Positions 16,920 to 25,747 of a DNA stretch of 64,000 nt are shown piece after piece. The stretch is from Klebsiella quasipneumoniae subsp. quasipneumoniae (GTDB taxonomy: Bacteria; Pseudomonadota; Gammaproteobacteria; Enterobacterales; Enterobacteriaceae), in the NCBI RefSeq assembly GCF_020525925.1, contig NZ_CP084876.1, forward strand, positions 2,542,001-2,606,000. The letters are read 5' to 3'. A model generated the notes under the pieces. The model was not told the DNA's origin, searched no databases, and was given only the letters and a program-made list of their open reading frames with translations. The position numbers were made by a program, and so were the translations under genes. How positions within the stretch are numbered: position 1 is the stretch's first letter; the number at the start of each line of letters is the position of its first letter.

Positions 16920-18182
16920 ATGCTTCATTTCCTTATTTACGATGTGTTAGGGACACCGGCGATTCTGGTTGGATTGTTTTCTCTAATCGGTCTGCTGTTG
17001 CAAAAAAAAGGAATTTCAGACGTTATCTCAGGCACCCTGAAAACCATCATGGGTTTTGTTATTTTAACGGCTGGCGCCGGTATCATTGCCTATACATTAA
17101 CCATTTTTAGCCAACTATTTGAACATTCATTTCATATTCAGGGGGTGGTGCCTAACACCGACGCGATGGCCGCGCTGGCGCAGAAGAATTATGGCACGGA
17201 AACCGCCACAATCATGGTGCTGGGCATGTTGATCAATATCGCCCTGGCGCGTCTGACGCCATTAAAGTACATCTTTTTAACGGGCCACCATACGCTCTAT
17301 ATGGCCGCGATGCTGGCGGTGATCTTGTCAGTAGGTGGCTTGTCGGGTGGTTGGGTGGTGGCCATCGGGGCGGTGATTCTCGGCGCGATGATGGTGATCT
17401 CTCCGGCGATCTTGCAGCCGTTTACCCGAAAAATTACCAATACCGACGATCTGGCTCTCGGCCATTTTGGCTCTATTGGTTATCTGCTCTCCGCGCTGGT
17501 GGGAAAAGTCGTAGGGAAAGGTAGCCCCTCGATTGAAGAAATTAAAGTGCCTAAGTCACTCAATTTCCTTCGTGACTCGTCGGTGGCCATCTCTCTCACC
17601 ATGATGATTCTGTTCCTGGTGCTGGTGGTCGTCGCGGGCAAAACCTTTGTCGAGGAGACCCTGAGTGCCGGTCAAAATTTTATTATCTTCGCCATTATTC
17701 AGTCCCTCACTTTTGCTGCGGGGGTTTATATCATCCTCGCCGGTGTGCGGATGGTGATTGCTGAGATTGTGCCAGCGTTTAAAGGTATTGCAGACAAACT
17801 CGTGAAAGACGCGAAACCCGCGCTGGACTGCCCGACGGTGTTTCCCTTTGCTCCCAATGCCGTTATCGTCGGGTTTCTCGCAAGCTTTGTTGCAGGCCTG
17901 CTCAGCATGTTTCTCTGCCCGCTGTTCGGTTTGAGCGTCATCGTCCCGGGACTGGTGCCTCATTTCTTCTGCGGGGCAACGGCTGGCGTTTACGGCAACA
18001 TCACCGGCGGACGTCGTGGGGCAGTGGTGGGGGCATTTGCCCATGGTCTGCTCATTTCGTTCCTGCCGGCAATCCTTTTGCCAATGATGGGAGATATGGG
18101 CCTGGGTTCTACAACCTTTGGCGATGCAGACTTTGGCGTTGTCGGCATCGTTTTAGGTCATATCATCGCAATGTTTAACTAA
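16920..18182 (+). CDS. PTS EIIC permease, ascorbate type (UlaA/SgaT family)
   Basis: A 420-residue inner-membrane permease with about ten hydrophobic segments, resembling UlaA by its start (FLIYDVLGTPAILVGL) and the conserved FLTGHHTLYMA and FFCGATAGVYGN segments. Start at 16920 is favoured because GTGGAG at 16908-16913 then serves as binding site; the GTG at 16908 would otherwise be the start. UlaA-like permeases also carry sugars other than ascorbate, so the substrate is open. No L-ascorbate 6-phosphate lactonase is nearby, which argues against ascorbate. Confidence 0.88.
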   Translation: MLHFLIYDVLGTPAILVGLFSLIGLLLQKKGISDVISGTLKTIMGFVILTAGAGIIAYTLTIFSQLFEHSFHIQGVVPNTDAMAALAQKNYGTETATIMVLGMLINIALARLTPLKYIFLTGHHTLYMAAMLAVILSVGGLSGGWVVAIGAVILGAMMVISPAILQPFTRKITNTDDLALGHFGSIGYLLSALVGKVVGKGSPSIEEIKVPKSLNFLRDSSVAISLTMMILFLVLVVVAGKTFVEETLSAGQNFIIFAIIQSLTFAAGVYIILAGVRMVIAEIVPAFKGIADKLVKDAKPALDCPTVFPFAPNAVIVGFLASFVAGLLSMFLCPLFGLSVIVPGLVPHFFCGATAGVYGNITGGRRGAVVGAFAHGLLISFLPAILLPMMGDMGLGSTTFGDADFGVVGIVLGHIIAMFN

Positions 18183-18205
18183 CTATTTATTATCGGAGCT
18201 GGTTT

Positions 18206-18886
18206 ATGGGCGCAAAATTTTCACCCTCACTGATGTGTATGGATTTGACACAGTTCAAAGAACAGATCACAGCCATGAATAACAAAGCGGATCTTTATCA
18301 CGTAGATATAATGGATGGCAATTACGTCCGCAATATCACTCTGTCTCCCTTTTTTATTGAGAATCTGAAAAAAATCACTACCGTCCCCATCGATGTCCAT
18401 CTGATGGTGAACCACCCGGAAGATATTATCCCAATGTGTCTCGACGCAGGAGCCGATATCATTAGCTTCCATCCCGAGACTGCGAATAACAAAATATTCC
18501 GCCTGCTGAATCAGATCAAGGATGCGGGAAAACAATGCGGGGTGGTGCTGAACCCGACGACACCGGCTGAAAGCATTGCTGAATATGCGCACCTGCTGGA
18601 TAAAGTGACGGTCATGTCAGTTGACCCTGGCTATGCCGGGCAAAAGTTTATTCCTGAGTCGCTGAACAAAATAAGAAAGCTCATCAGTATGCGCAAAAAT
18701 AATGGCTATCATTATCTCACGGAAATTGATGGTTCTTGCAATGAAAAAACCTTTGGTCTGATTGCTGAATCTGGGGTGGATGTATTTATCGTTGGTACAT
18801 CTGGCCTGTTTTCTCTTCATGAAGATGTCAGCCTGGCGTGGGATAGAATGATCGATATTTTCCAGCGTGAAACCGTCGCTGCCTGA
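18206..18886 (+). CDS. alsE: D-allulose-6-phosphate 3-epimerase-like (ribulose-phosphate 3-epimerase family)
   Basis: A 226-residue TIM-barrel epimerase. Segments SPSLMCMDL, HVDIMDG, HLMVNHPED, MSVDPGYAGQKFIPE, EIDGSC and FIVGTSGLF closely follow E. coli AlsE as I remember it, more than ribulose-phosphate epimerase Rpe. The metal-binding His and Asp residues (VDIMDG, HLMV, VDPG, EIDGS) are in place. The reaction would interconvert ketose 6-phosphates at C3, for example allulose 6-phosphate to fructose 6-phosphate. It lies between the two PTS systems and so should process the phosphorylated product of one or both. Confidence 0.82.
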   Translation: MGAKFSPSLMCMDLTQFKEQITAMNNKADLYHVDIMDGNYVRNITLSPFFIENLKKITTVPIDVHLMVNHPEDIIPMCLDAGADIISFHPETANNKIFRLLNQIKDAGKQCGVVLNPTTPAESIAEYAHLLDKVTVMSVDPGYAGQKFIPESLNKIRKLISMRKNNGYHYLTEIDGSCNEKTFGLIAESGVDVFIVGTSGLFSLHEDVSLAWDRMIDIFQRETVAA

Positions 18887-19012
18887 TTCATTTTTTGCGT
18901 ATTATTTATTTCGAACCACAGTGTATATTCAAGTGAATTTAAAAAAACTGCATCACGCCAGCGATGCCTGTTCTGTTATTCAACGACCACTCTATATGAA
19001 TGCGGGTGAATT
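18887..19012. other. Gap inside the PTS locus, possible second promoter
   Basis: A 126-base AT-rich gap separates the epimerase from the second PTS system, whereas the genes before it are 11-31 bases apart. It may hold an internal promoter. No convincing terminator or operator is visible. Confidence 0.3.
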
Positions 19013-19483
19013 ATGGATATTGCTACAGTACTTAATGTAAAGAACATCAAGCTAAAAATGACTGCCAGAACGAAAGAAGAGGTGATAGAAGAACTCACCG
19101 AGTTACTGGTACAGGATGGTGCGGTGACCAATAAGGAGGACTTTATTCGCGATGTTTGGTTACGTGAAGAGCAAGGCTCAACCGGTTTTGAAAATCATAT
19201 TGCGATCCCGCATGGTAAATCTTCCGGTGTGGCCCGAACCGCATTAGCTATCGGTCGTACCCAACATGAAATCCCCTGGGAGACAATGGATGGTAGCGAT
19301 GTCCGCTGTATTATTTTATTTGCTGTCTGCCTGGTGGATCAAAATGCCACTCATATTCGCCTGTTAGCGCAAGTATCCGGATCGCTGGCAGACGAAGACA
19401 TTATTGCTAAGTTACTGGTTGAATCTGATCCACATAAAATCATTGCGCTTTTCAATTCGGAAACTGAAAGCGCCGATGCGTAA
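19013..19483 (+). CDS. PTS EIIA component, fructose type
   Basis: A 156-residue EIIA of the fructose/mannitol family; phosphoryl-accepting His67 lies in ENHIAIPHGKS. AGGTG-like spacing before ATG 19013 (GCGGGTGAATT) gives a modest binding site. It belongs to a different EIIA class from the first EIIA of this operon, so it should serve the fructose-type EIIB and EIIC that follow. Confidence 0.88.
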   Translation: MDIATVLNVKNIKLKMTARTKEEVIEELTELLVQDGAVTNKEDFIRDVWLREEQGSTGFENHIAIPHGKSSGVARTALAIGRTQHEIPWETMDGSDVRCIILFAVCLVDQNATHIRLLAQVSGSLADEDIIAKLLVESDPHKIIALFNSETESADA

Positions 19484-19538
19484 TACATAGTTGTTAACAT
19501 CCTTTTGTACCTTATTAAATAAATTACGGAGAATCGAG

Positions 19539-19850
19539 ATGAATATCGTCGGAGTTACCGCCTGTACGGTGGGAATTGCACACACCTATATTGCTCAAAA
19601 GAAAATTGAAACAGCCGCCAAAAAAGCCGGTCATAACGTTAAAATAGAGACACAAGGGACCATAGGCATTGAGAATCAATTAACCGCTGATGAGATTGCC
19701 ATGGCAGATATTGTGCTGCTTGCCGCTGATGTTAAAGTGACGGGAGAAGAGCGATTTGCGGGTAAGAAAGTGGTCAAAGTCGCCACAGAAACGGCAGTGA
19801 AATCTCCCAATAAGCTGATTGAAAAACTCAGCGAAATAGTCAATTCATAA
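19539..19850 (+). CDS. PTS EIIB component, fructose type
   Basis: A 103-residue EIIB of the FruA/FrvB family with active-site Cys9 in VGVTACTVGIAHTYIAQ. Start at 19539 follows ACGGAGA; an upstream TTG frame extension lacks a binding site and would disrupt the standard N-terminus. It is a stand-alone domain rather than fused to EIIC, as in many FrwBC- or FryBC-like systems. Confidence 0.88.
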   Translation: MNIVGVTACTVGIAHTYIAQKKIETAAKKAGHNVKIETQGTIGIENQLTADEIAMADIVLLAADVKVTGEERFAGKKVVKVATETAVKSPNKLIEKLSEIVNS

Positions 19851-19892
19851 TTTTATTTCGGCCTGCTGACTCTATACTTAAGGGCGTAACTT

Positions 19893-20999
19893 ATGTCTCT
19901 AAAACAAATATGGCAAGCAGCAAATCCTAAAGGACATCTGCTGACCGCTATCTCGTTTCTGATCCCCATTGTCTGTGGCGCAGGGTTTATTATTGCTATC
20001 GGCATGGGGCTTGGTGGAACAGTGCAGGACACGTTAACTCCGGGGCAATTTGATTTATGGCAGGCGATGGCCACTCTGGGCGCTAAGGCGCTTGGGCTGC
20101 TGCCGGTGGTCATTGCGGTGGGGATTTCCGGCTCGATTGCTGGCAAGCCGGGCATCGCACCGGGATTTGTCGTCGGGCTGGCGGCAAACACCATCAGCGC
20201 TGGCTTTATCGGCGGGATGATCGGGGGCTACATTGCCGGCTATATCGCGCTGGCGATCATTAAAAAGGTGAAGGTCCCGGACTGGGCCCGCGGGTTGATG
20301 CCGACGTTGATCGTGCCCTTTTTTGCTTCCATAATCAGCTGCCTGATTATGGTCTATATCATCGGTACGCCTATTGGTATCTTTACGGAAGCGCTTACGT
20401 CTTTCCTGAGAAGTATGGGTACGTCATCGAATTTAGTGTTGGGCGCAGTGATAGGCGCGCTGTGTATCGTTGATTTTGGCGGCCCGCTCAATAAGACATG
20501 CTTTGCCTTCGTTCTGACGCTGCAGGCGCAGGGAATAAATGAGCCGATTACCGCGCTTCAGTTAGTTAACACCGCAACGCCTATTGGTTTCGGCCTGGCT
20601 TTTTTCATTGCCAAGCTTCTGCGTAAGAACATCTATAACAGTGAAGAAGTGGAAACCTTAAAATCGGCGGTTCCGATGGGGATTGTTAATATCGTTGAAG
20701 GCTCTATCCCGATCGTCATGAACGATATCGTCCGCGGTATCGCCGCCGCGGCCATCGGCGGCGCGTGCGGTGGGGCAGTGACCATGGTATATGGTGCGGA
20801 CGCCACGGTGCCTTTTGGTGGGGTATTGATGATCCCCACCATGTCACATCCCATGGCCGGCATTATGGCGCTGCTGGTGAATATCGTGGTCACCGCTACA
20901 GTCTACGCTGTCATCAAAAAAGATATACCGCGCGATGTCATTGTTAATAACGATCACGAAGAAGAGGATATCGACCTCGATGATATTAAAGTGAGCTAA
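19893..20999 (+). CDS. PTS EIIC permease, fructose type
   Basis: A 368-residue inner-membrane permease with nine or ten hydrophobic segments. The stretches GKPGIAPGFVVG, DFGGPLNKTCFAF and PIVMNDIVRG fit fructose-family EIIC proteins, with the conserved GGPxNK region. The C-terminus is a charged tail (DHEEEDIDLDDIK). It ends the operon and is followed by a hairpin. The sugar is likely a ketose but cannot be read from the sequence. Confidence 0.88.
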   Translation: MSLKQIWQAANPKGHLLTAISFLIPIVCGAGFIIAIGMGLGGTVQDTLTPGQFDLWQAMATLGAKALGLLPVVIAVGISGSIAGKPGIAPGFVVGLAANTISAGFIGGMIGGYIAGYIALAIIKKVKVPDWARGLMPTLIVPFFASIISCLIMVYIIGTPIGIFTEALTSFLRSMGTSSNLVLGAVIGALCIVDFGGPLNKTCFAFVLTLQAQGINEPITALQLVNTATPIGFGLAFFIAKLLRKNIYNSEEVETLKSAVPMGIVNIVEGSIPIVMNDIVRGIAAAAIGGACGGAVTMVYGADATVPFGGVLMIPTMSHPMAGIMALLVNIVVTATVYAVIKKDIPRDVIVNNDHEEEDIDLDDIKVS

Positions 21000-21049
21000 C
21001 TTACCTCTATATTATTTTATCAATCGCATTGTGCTATTCCTGCACACCC

Positions 21050-21088
21050 GCCCATAGCCGACTGTTTCCTGGTTATGGGCTGTGTTTT
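21050..21088 (+). terminator. Terminator after the PTS operon
   Basis: GCCCATAGCC and GGTTATGGGC form a ten-base stem with one G-U pair, followed by TGTGTTTT. It lies about 50 bases past the EIIC stop. Confidence 0.65.
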
Positions 21089-21186
21089 GCGTCTGGCAGA
21101 AGCCCAGGTGAAGGTGGAGCAGGGTGATCATTCTTGTTGCAAAAATGTGAACGCTTCAGTAGCCTTGTCTCTTTCGGAGACAGGAA

Positions 21187-21807
21187 ATGCTCGTCACTGA
21201 TTCACTTCTGGCTTACACCCTCGCTGCCACTCTGCTTACCCTGACGCCAGGTTTGGATACCGCGCTTATACTGCGCACGACGACCGCTGAAGGCGGGCGC
21301 AAAGCCTTGCATGCCGCGTTAGGTATCGATCTCGGGTGCTTTATCTGGGGCGCGCTGGTGGCCTTTGGTTTGGGCGCGCTGCTGGCGGTTTCTGAGCTGG
21401 CATATACCTTGTTGAAATGGTGCGGCGCGGGCTACCTTTGTTGGCTGGGCATCCAGCTGCTTCTGCGTCCGCGCCAGCAATTTGACAGCAATCCGGCAGC
21501 GGCAACCGCCACGAGCAACTGGTTTCTGCGTGGGATGCTGGGAAATGTGCTTAATCCCAAAATGGGCGTCTTCTACGTTTCGTTTTTACCTCAGTTTATC
21601 CCGGCGGGGCATTCCCCCATCACATGGACCTTTCTCCTGGTTACTATCCATGTACTGATTGGTACGCTGTGGTCGTTAACGCTGATTACCGTCACTCGTT
21701 ATGCCGCCGGTATTCTGAAAAAAACGGCGGTAGTGAAATGGATGGATCGAACGACCGGCTGCCTGTTTCTGCTTTTTGCGGCGAAGCTGGCGATGAGCCG
21801 CCGGTAA
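21187..21807 (+). CDS. LysE/RhtB family exporter
   Basis: A 206-residue membrane protein with about six hydrophobic segments and the family N-terminal motif TLTPGLDTALILRTT, where the PG is typical of RhtB/LysE exporters of amino acids. Mid-protein WFLRGMLGNVLNPKMGVFYVSFLPQFI matches the conserved GxxxNxxNPK region. ATG 21187 follows GGAGACAGGAA. Single gene, ending in a clear terminator. Substrate unknown. Confidence 0.9.
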   Translation: MLVTDSLLAYTLAATLLTLTPGLDTALILRTTTAEGGRKALHAALGIDLGCFIWGALVAFGLGALLAVSELAYTLLKWCGAGYLCWLGIQLLLRPRQQFDSNPAAATATSNWFLRGMLGNVLNPKMGVFYVSFLPQFIPAGHSPITWTFLLVTIHVLIGTLWSLTLITVTRYAAGILKKTAVVKWMDRTTGCLFLLFAAKLAMSRR

Positions 21808-21810
21808 TAA

Positions 21811-21836
21811 AACAGGGGCCTTTGCCCCTGTTTTTG
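21811..21836 (+). terminator. Rho-independent terminator
   Basis: AACAGGGGC, a CTTT loop and GCCCCTGTT followed by TTTG, immediately after the exporter stop. Strong stem and T-run. The adjoining remnant on the minus strand could use it too. Confidence 0.85.
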
Positions 21837-21867
21837 CGCTTTGCTCAGCTATCTTGAGGTACACGCT

Positions 21868-22044
21868 CTACGATCCCGGCCAGGTCACACACTGTGCCGG
21901 ATCAAACACCGTTTTCCAGTCTTGCTTCATATCAACGACGGTCCAGCCATGCGCTTTTGCCTGCGTTAATCCATCAACCAGCTTGTCATAGGCATATTCA
22001 CACACGGGAGCCGTATGATGAACCAGAAGGCGAAAGGAGACGGG
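21868..22044 (-). pseudogene. 3' remnant of a gene, possibly a polysaccharide deacetylase
   Basis: On the minus strand a frame ends at 21868 and reads RLLVHHTAPVCEYAYDKL, then AHGWTVVDMKQDWKTVF, a sequence with the character of a real protein C-terminus. Upstream (about 22045) the coding character ends in AT-rich sequence with no start codon or binding site. I recall similar C-termini in polysaccharide deacetylase-like proteins but am not sure. It is best described as the surviving tail of a deleted gene. Confidence 0.4.
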
Positions 22045-22618
22045 TAAAAAAGCTTATATTAATTTTAGTAATAAAATTAATAGGCTTGACGAAAAATCAC
22101 GTATCGTCAATGAAATATTACTAGCGGTTATAGTGAATTCTCTGTCACAGATCGGAATACCAGATTAATTCAAAAACGAGACTATATAAAAGGAAATGTT
22201 GTTTATTAATAAATTAGCGGCGCTACGGCATCCCGTGTCAGTTACGAAGCATCACTTCCATCGTTGCGTCAAATAAATGGAAGGAAAATCCGAATATCCC
22301 TTTAACTTATTATCATGCAAAAGTTTAGTGTATTCATGCTGAATCGATTAAATAATCGTATTATTTTATAGGCTACGTATTATGCATTACTGGTGAAAAA
22401 TGTTATCCTTTGGGCAATGTTGATGTGAACTCACTTTTAACTTCGAAATAGTCGGTTGTATCCGTTAGTCGGCGGGGGGAGAGATATAAGACAGGCGAAC
22501 AATATCTTCTGGTGCGTATTGCAGAAGCGAACGGCTAGTCTATGCTCAATTATTAAAGAGAAATAGTTCAAAACTTTTCAGAACAATAACAACAATGTTT
22601 CGTGGGTTGAGGGTGGAA
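22045..22618. other. AT-rich intergenic region upstream of the MscS gene
   Basis: About 570 bases, much richer in A+T than the flanks, with no supportable gene. It probably contains the promoter of the mscS-like gene and the breakpoint that removed the 5' part of the upstream remnant. The AT-richness suggests possible silencing by nucleoid proteins; that is inference. Confidence 0.4.
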
Positions 22619-24244
22619 ATGAAGCAAATTCTGTTCATTTGTCTGGCGAGCTTGTTCACGATAACAAGTTTCATTTCGCATGCCGCAGAGCCACGACAGG
22701 AGGCGACGCCGCAAGAGCGTGCGCGTACGGTATATATCTTTCATCAGCCGATAGTCATGCTGCAGGCTAAATTTGGACTTACCACGCCGGAAGAGCGGGT
22801 ATTGCGAATTAGAAATACGCTGCGGAATTTCACTGAGGAGGATGTTCGCCAACCTCTCAAACTGGTGTCTGTTACCCGTTATAACCAGCCTGGAAAACTC
22901 ATCGTGATGAACGGTAAGCCAGTTATGCTGCTTACCGAAGGTGATCTTGACGAAGGGGATGATCTCACGCTCGATCAGGCCGCGCAGCGGGTTATGGCGC
23001 GTATGGAGGCACAGAGAACCGCTCTGCGCGACCAGTATAACCGCAGCTGGCTGGTGCTTTCCGCCATAAAAGCCGTTGGAGGACTGCTTGGGCTAGCTGC
23101 GCTTTGGTACGGTGCATACCGCTCATGGCGCAGGGTAAAACATCTATTTCGGCGACGTATCATCGAGAATCGTAGCTGGATCCCCCAAAGCTGGCGACGC
23201 TTTATCGGTGCTATCGAAGCGCGACTTTATGCCACATTGATGATCTTGCTGGGCGTCATAGCACTGTATGTCTGGCTGAGCTGGGTATTAAGCCTGTTCC
23301 CATGGACACGCGTATGGGGAGCCTCACTGGGCGATTGGTCTGTGCGCGCTTTTCAGGGCATAGCGCTTGCTGTGGTATCTGCCTTGCCGGGCCTGATGAT
23401 TGTGCTGATTATTTTTATGCTAACCGCTGTGATTTTGAAACTGCTTAAAGTGGTTCTCAATCAGGTGGCAGCAGGGCGTTTGCAACTTCCTGGCATTCAT
23501 CCGGAAACGGTCGGGGCGACTCGTAAACTGATCGTTGTGGTGGTATGGCTGTTTGCGCTGTCAGCAGCGTACCCTTTTCTGCCAGGCGCTAACTCACTCG
23601 CGTTTAAAGGGATCAGCGTCTTCTTTGGTCTGATGTTGACGTTAGGTTCCGCCGGGGTGATGAACCACGCCATGAGCGGTCTTGTACTGATTTATTCCCG
23701 TGCGCTGCGCAAAGGCGATGTGATACGCGTGGCCGATAACGAAGGGCTGGTGAGTGAAATTGGTATGTTGGCCACCAAGATCATTACCCGAGAAAATTAC
23801 GTGGTCACGGTGCCTAATGCGGTGGTTGTGAGTGGAAAAATCACCAATTTGAGCGCACATGCTCACGGTGGTGGTATCAACCTGACCATCAGCGTGACGA
23901 TTGGTTATGACACACCCTGGCGACAGGTTCATGCCATGCTAGAGCTCGCCGCCAAACGGGCAAGCTCAGTCGATCCGGCTCAACCACCGCTGGTACGCCA
24001 GCTCAGTTTGATGGACTGGTATATCGCCTATGAATTACAGGTACAACTGAAAGCAGGGCAATCCTTAGCCGCAGCACGCAATGAACTTTATAGCCATATT
24101 CAGGATGTATTTAACGAATTCAACGTACAGATTATGTCCCCGAATTATGTTATGCAACCCGAGGGTTCAGTCACTGTTGCCAAAGAAAACTGGTATTCAG
24201 CCCCGGCGGTTCCTCCTGATGGCAGTAAAAATGTGAGTGCGTAA
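22619..24244 (+). CDS. MscS-type mechanosensitive channel with periplasmic N-terminal domain
   Basis: A 541-residue inner-membrane protein. Signal peptide (residues 1-22, ending in ISHA), then a soluble region to about 135 and several hydrophobic segments between about 145 and 350. The MscS pore helix and beta domain follow (TLGSAGVMNHAMSGLVLIYSRALRKGDVIRV, NEGLVSEIGMLATKI, VTVPNAVVVSGKITN). Start at 22619 is chosen because GAGGGTGG precedes it and the signal peptide begins there; ATG 22595 adds eight unneeded residues. Its neighbour is an outer-membrane FadL-like protein 60 bases downstream, an unusual pairing suggesting an envelope function. Confidence 0.85.
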   Translation: MKQILFICLASLFTITSFISHAAEPRQEATPQERARTVYIFHQPIVMLQAKFGLTTPEERVLRIRNTLRNFTEEDVRQPLKLVSVTRYNQPGKLIVMNGKPVMLLTEGDLDEGDDLTLDQAAQRVMARMEAQRTALRDQYNRSWLVLSAIKAVGGLLGLAALWYGAYRSWRRVKHLFRRRIIENRSWIPQSWRRFIGAIEARLYATLMILLGVIALYVWLSWVLSLFPWTRVWGASLGDWSVRAFQGIALAVVSALPGLMIVLIIFMLTAVILKLLKVVLNQVAAGRLQLPGIHPETVGATRKLIVVVVWLFALSAAYPFLPGANSLAFKGISVFFGLMLTLGSAGVMNHAMSGLVLIYSRALRKGDVIRVADNEGLVSEIGMLATKIITRENYVVTVPNAVVVSGKITNLSAHAHGGGINLTISVTIGYDTPWRQVHAMLELAAKRASSVDPAQPPLVRQLSLMDWYIAYELQVQLKAGQSLAAARNELYSHIQDVFNEFNVQIMSPNYVMQPEGSVTVAKENWYSAPAVPPDGSKNVSA

Positions 24245-24304
24245 CTTATTTCCGTCCTTCCTGACAGAGAGGGACATTTTGTAATATAAATTGGCAGATA
24301 GCGC

Positions 24305-25495
24305 ATGAAAAAAAAATTGATACTGGTATGTTTTGGGCTCCTTATTTCGCAGACCACGCAGGCGAGCGCACTCTACTTCTACGAAATTGGCACAGAAGAT
24401 ACGGCACTGGCAGGCGCAGGGCAAGCTGCTCGCGCTCAGGATGCATCAACGATTGTCACCAACCCGGCCGGGATGACTCGTTTGCCTGACCATATGTTTA
24501 CGGGGGGAGTTCAGGCGATGGACGGTGATGTATCTTATTCACTTAACGATGACGCCGGACGTAAGAGCCCTGGGGATATTATGCGCTTCTTCCCTAATGC
24601 CAGCGCATTCTATGCGCAAAAAATCAATGATGATCTCTATGCTGGCCTCGGCATTTACGGCAACTACGGCCTGGGGATTGACTTTGGTCAGTGGGCTGGG
24701 GACAGATTAATCAAGAAAAGCACCATGGTGGCGATGACACTCAGCCCTTCCATAGCTTACAAATTAAGCGATAGAGTGTCTGTGGGCGGCTCTGTAAACA
24801 TCAACTATGGCTTCCTGTCATTAACACGTAACGTCGATAATACTGATGAAACGCAGAAGGATCACGACTGGGCGTTAGGGTATCGTCTTGGCTTGCTGAT
24901 GCAGCTGACGGACCAGACCCGGCTTGGTATAGCATGGACGAGTAAGACAGAATACGATTTTGATATTGATGGTAAGGCGCGCTTGCCGAATTTAGCCAAC
25001 GTTGAGTACGAGCTTCCTGTCTCAGCGCAGGTACGCGCGCCTCAGCAAATTATGCTGAGCCTGGTGCATGATATCAATAAACGATGGTCGGTGATGGGCG
25101 ATCTCGGTTGGCAGGACTGGAGCCAGTTTGGCGCCCCACAAATTGCCGTGGCGGGGCAGGAACTGGATAAAAATAGCCGTCTGAAGGATTCCTGGCATAC
25201 GGCATTAGGCGTGCAGTACCGTCCTACCGAACAATGGCGTCTCAACGCTGGTGTTGCCTTTGACAGCACGGTATACGATTCGCAGAGTAACGTAGCGCTG
25301 ACCTTACCGACGGGTGATGAATGGCGTTTTGCCACAGGCGCCCAGTACCAGATTACACCGCAGAGTAATATTGGCGTCGCCGTCTCCTACTTGCATATGC
25401 AATCGTCTCACGTTCAGTCGCCTGCTATCTATAGCGGTAGCTACAACCACCCATATTTATGGTTTGCTAATGTAAACTATAGTTATCAATTCTAA
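24305..25495 (+). CDS. FadL/OmpP1 family outer-membrane porin
   Basis: A 396-residue protein with a signal peptide (MKKKLILVCFGLLISQTTQA) and the FadL-family N-terminus, including the conserved NPAGMTRLP. The rest alternates like a beta-barrel and ends in NVNYSYQF, with the C-terminal Phe used for outer-membrane assembly. FadL-type channels bring hydrophobic compounds across the outer membrane. This one is shorter than E. coli FadL (about 446) and lies behind the MscS gene, so it is probably a paralogue with another cargo. Confidence 0.87.
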   Translation: MKKKLILVCFGLLISQTTQASALYFYEIGTEDTALAGAGQAARAQDASTIVTNPAGMTRLPDHMFTGGVQAMDGDVSYSLNDDAGRKSPGDIMRFFPNASAFYAQKINDDLYAGLGIYGNYGLGIDFGQWAGDRLIKKSTMVAMTLSPSIAYKLSDRVSVGGSVNINYGFLSLTRNVDNTDETQKDHDWALGYRLGLLMQLTDQTRLGIAWTSKTEYDFDIDGKARLPNLANVEYELPVSAQVRAPQQIMLSLVHDINKRWSVMGDLGWQDWSQFGAPQIAVAGQELDKNSRLKDSWHTALGVQYRPTEQWRLNAGVAFDSTVYDSQSNVALTLPTGDEWRFATGAQYQITPQSNIGVAVSYLHMQSSHVQSPAIYSGSYNHPYLWFANVNYSYQF

Positions 25496-25661
25496 TGGGC
25501 TGATGTCTTTGCCGTGCAATGCGCGGGGAGGGATGCACAGATGATTTTTTGTGCCCTCGTAAAGGGACATCACCGCCTTTGTACGGTGGGTGTGGCGTTT
25601 ATCCTGATTCAGTTTGATTAATTCGCCTGTATATCCTGAGCGCTGGTTATCCACGATCCCT

Positions 25662-25682
25662 CGGGTCTTTCTTTGAGACCCG
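25662..25682. terminator. Possible hairpin between FadL-like and LuxR-type genes
   Basis: CGGGTCT and AGACCCG form a seven-base stem with a seven-base loop between two convergent genes. There is no T-tract on either strand, so confidence is low. Confidence 0.3.
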
Positions 25683-25747
25683 GGGGCGATGGTAAGTGGC
25701 GCAGGGAAGACGCCCGGCGGTCTGTTTCTGTGATTTGCCAGCTATCA

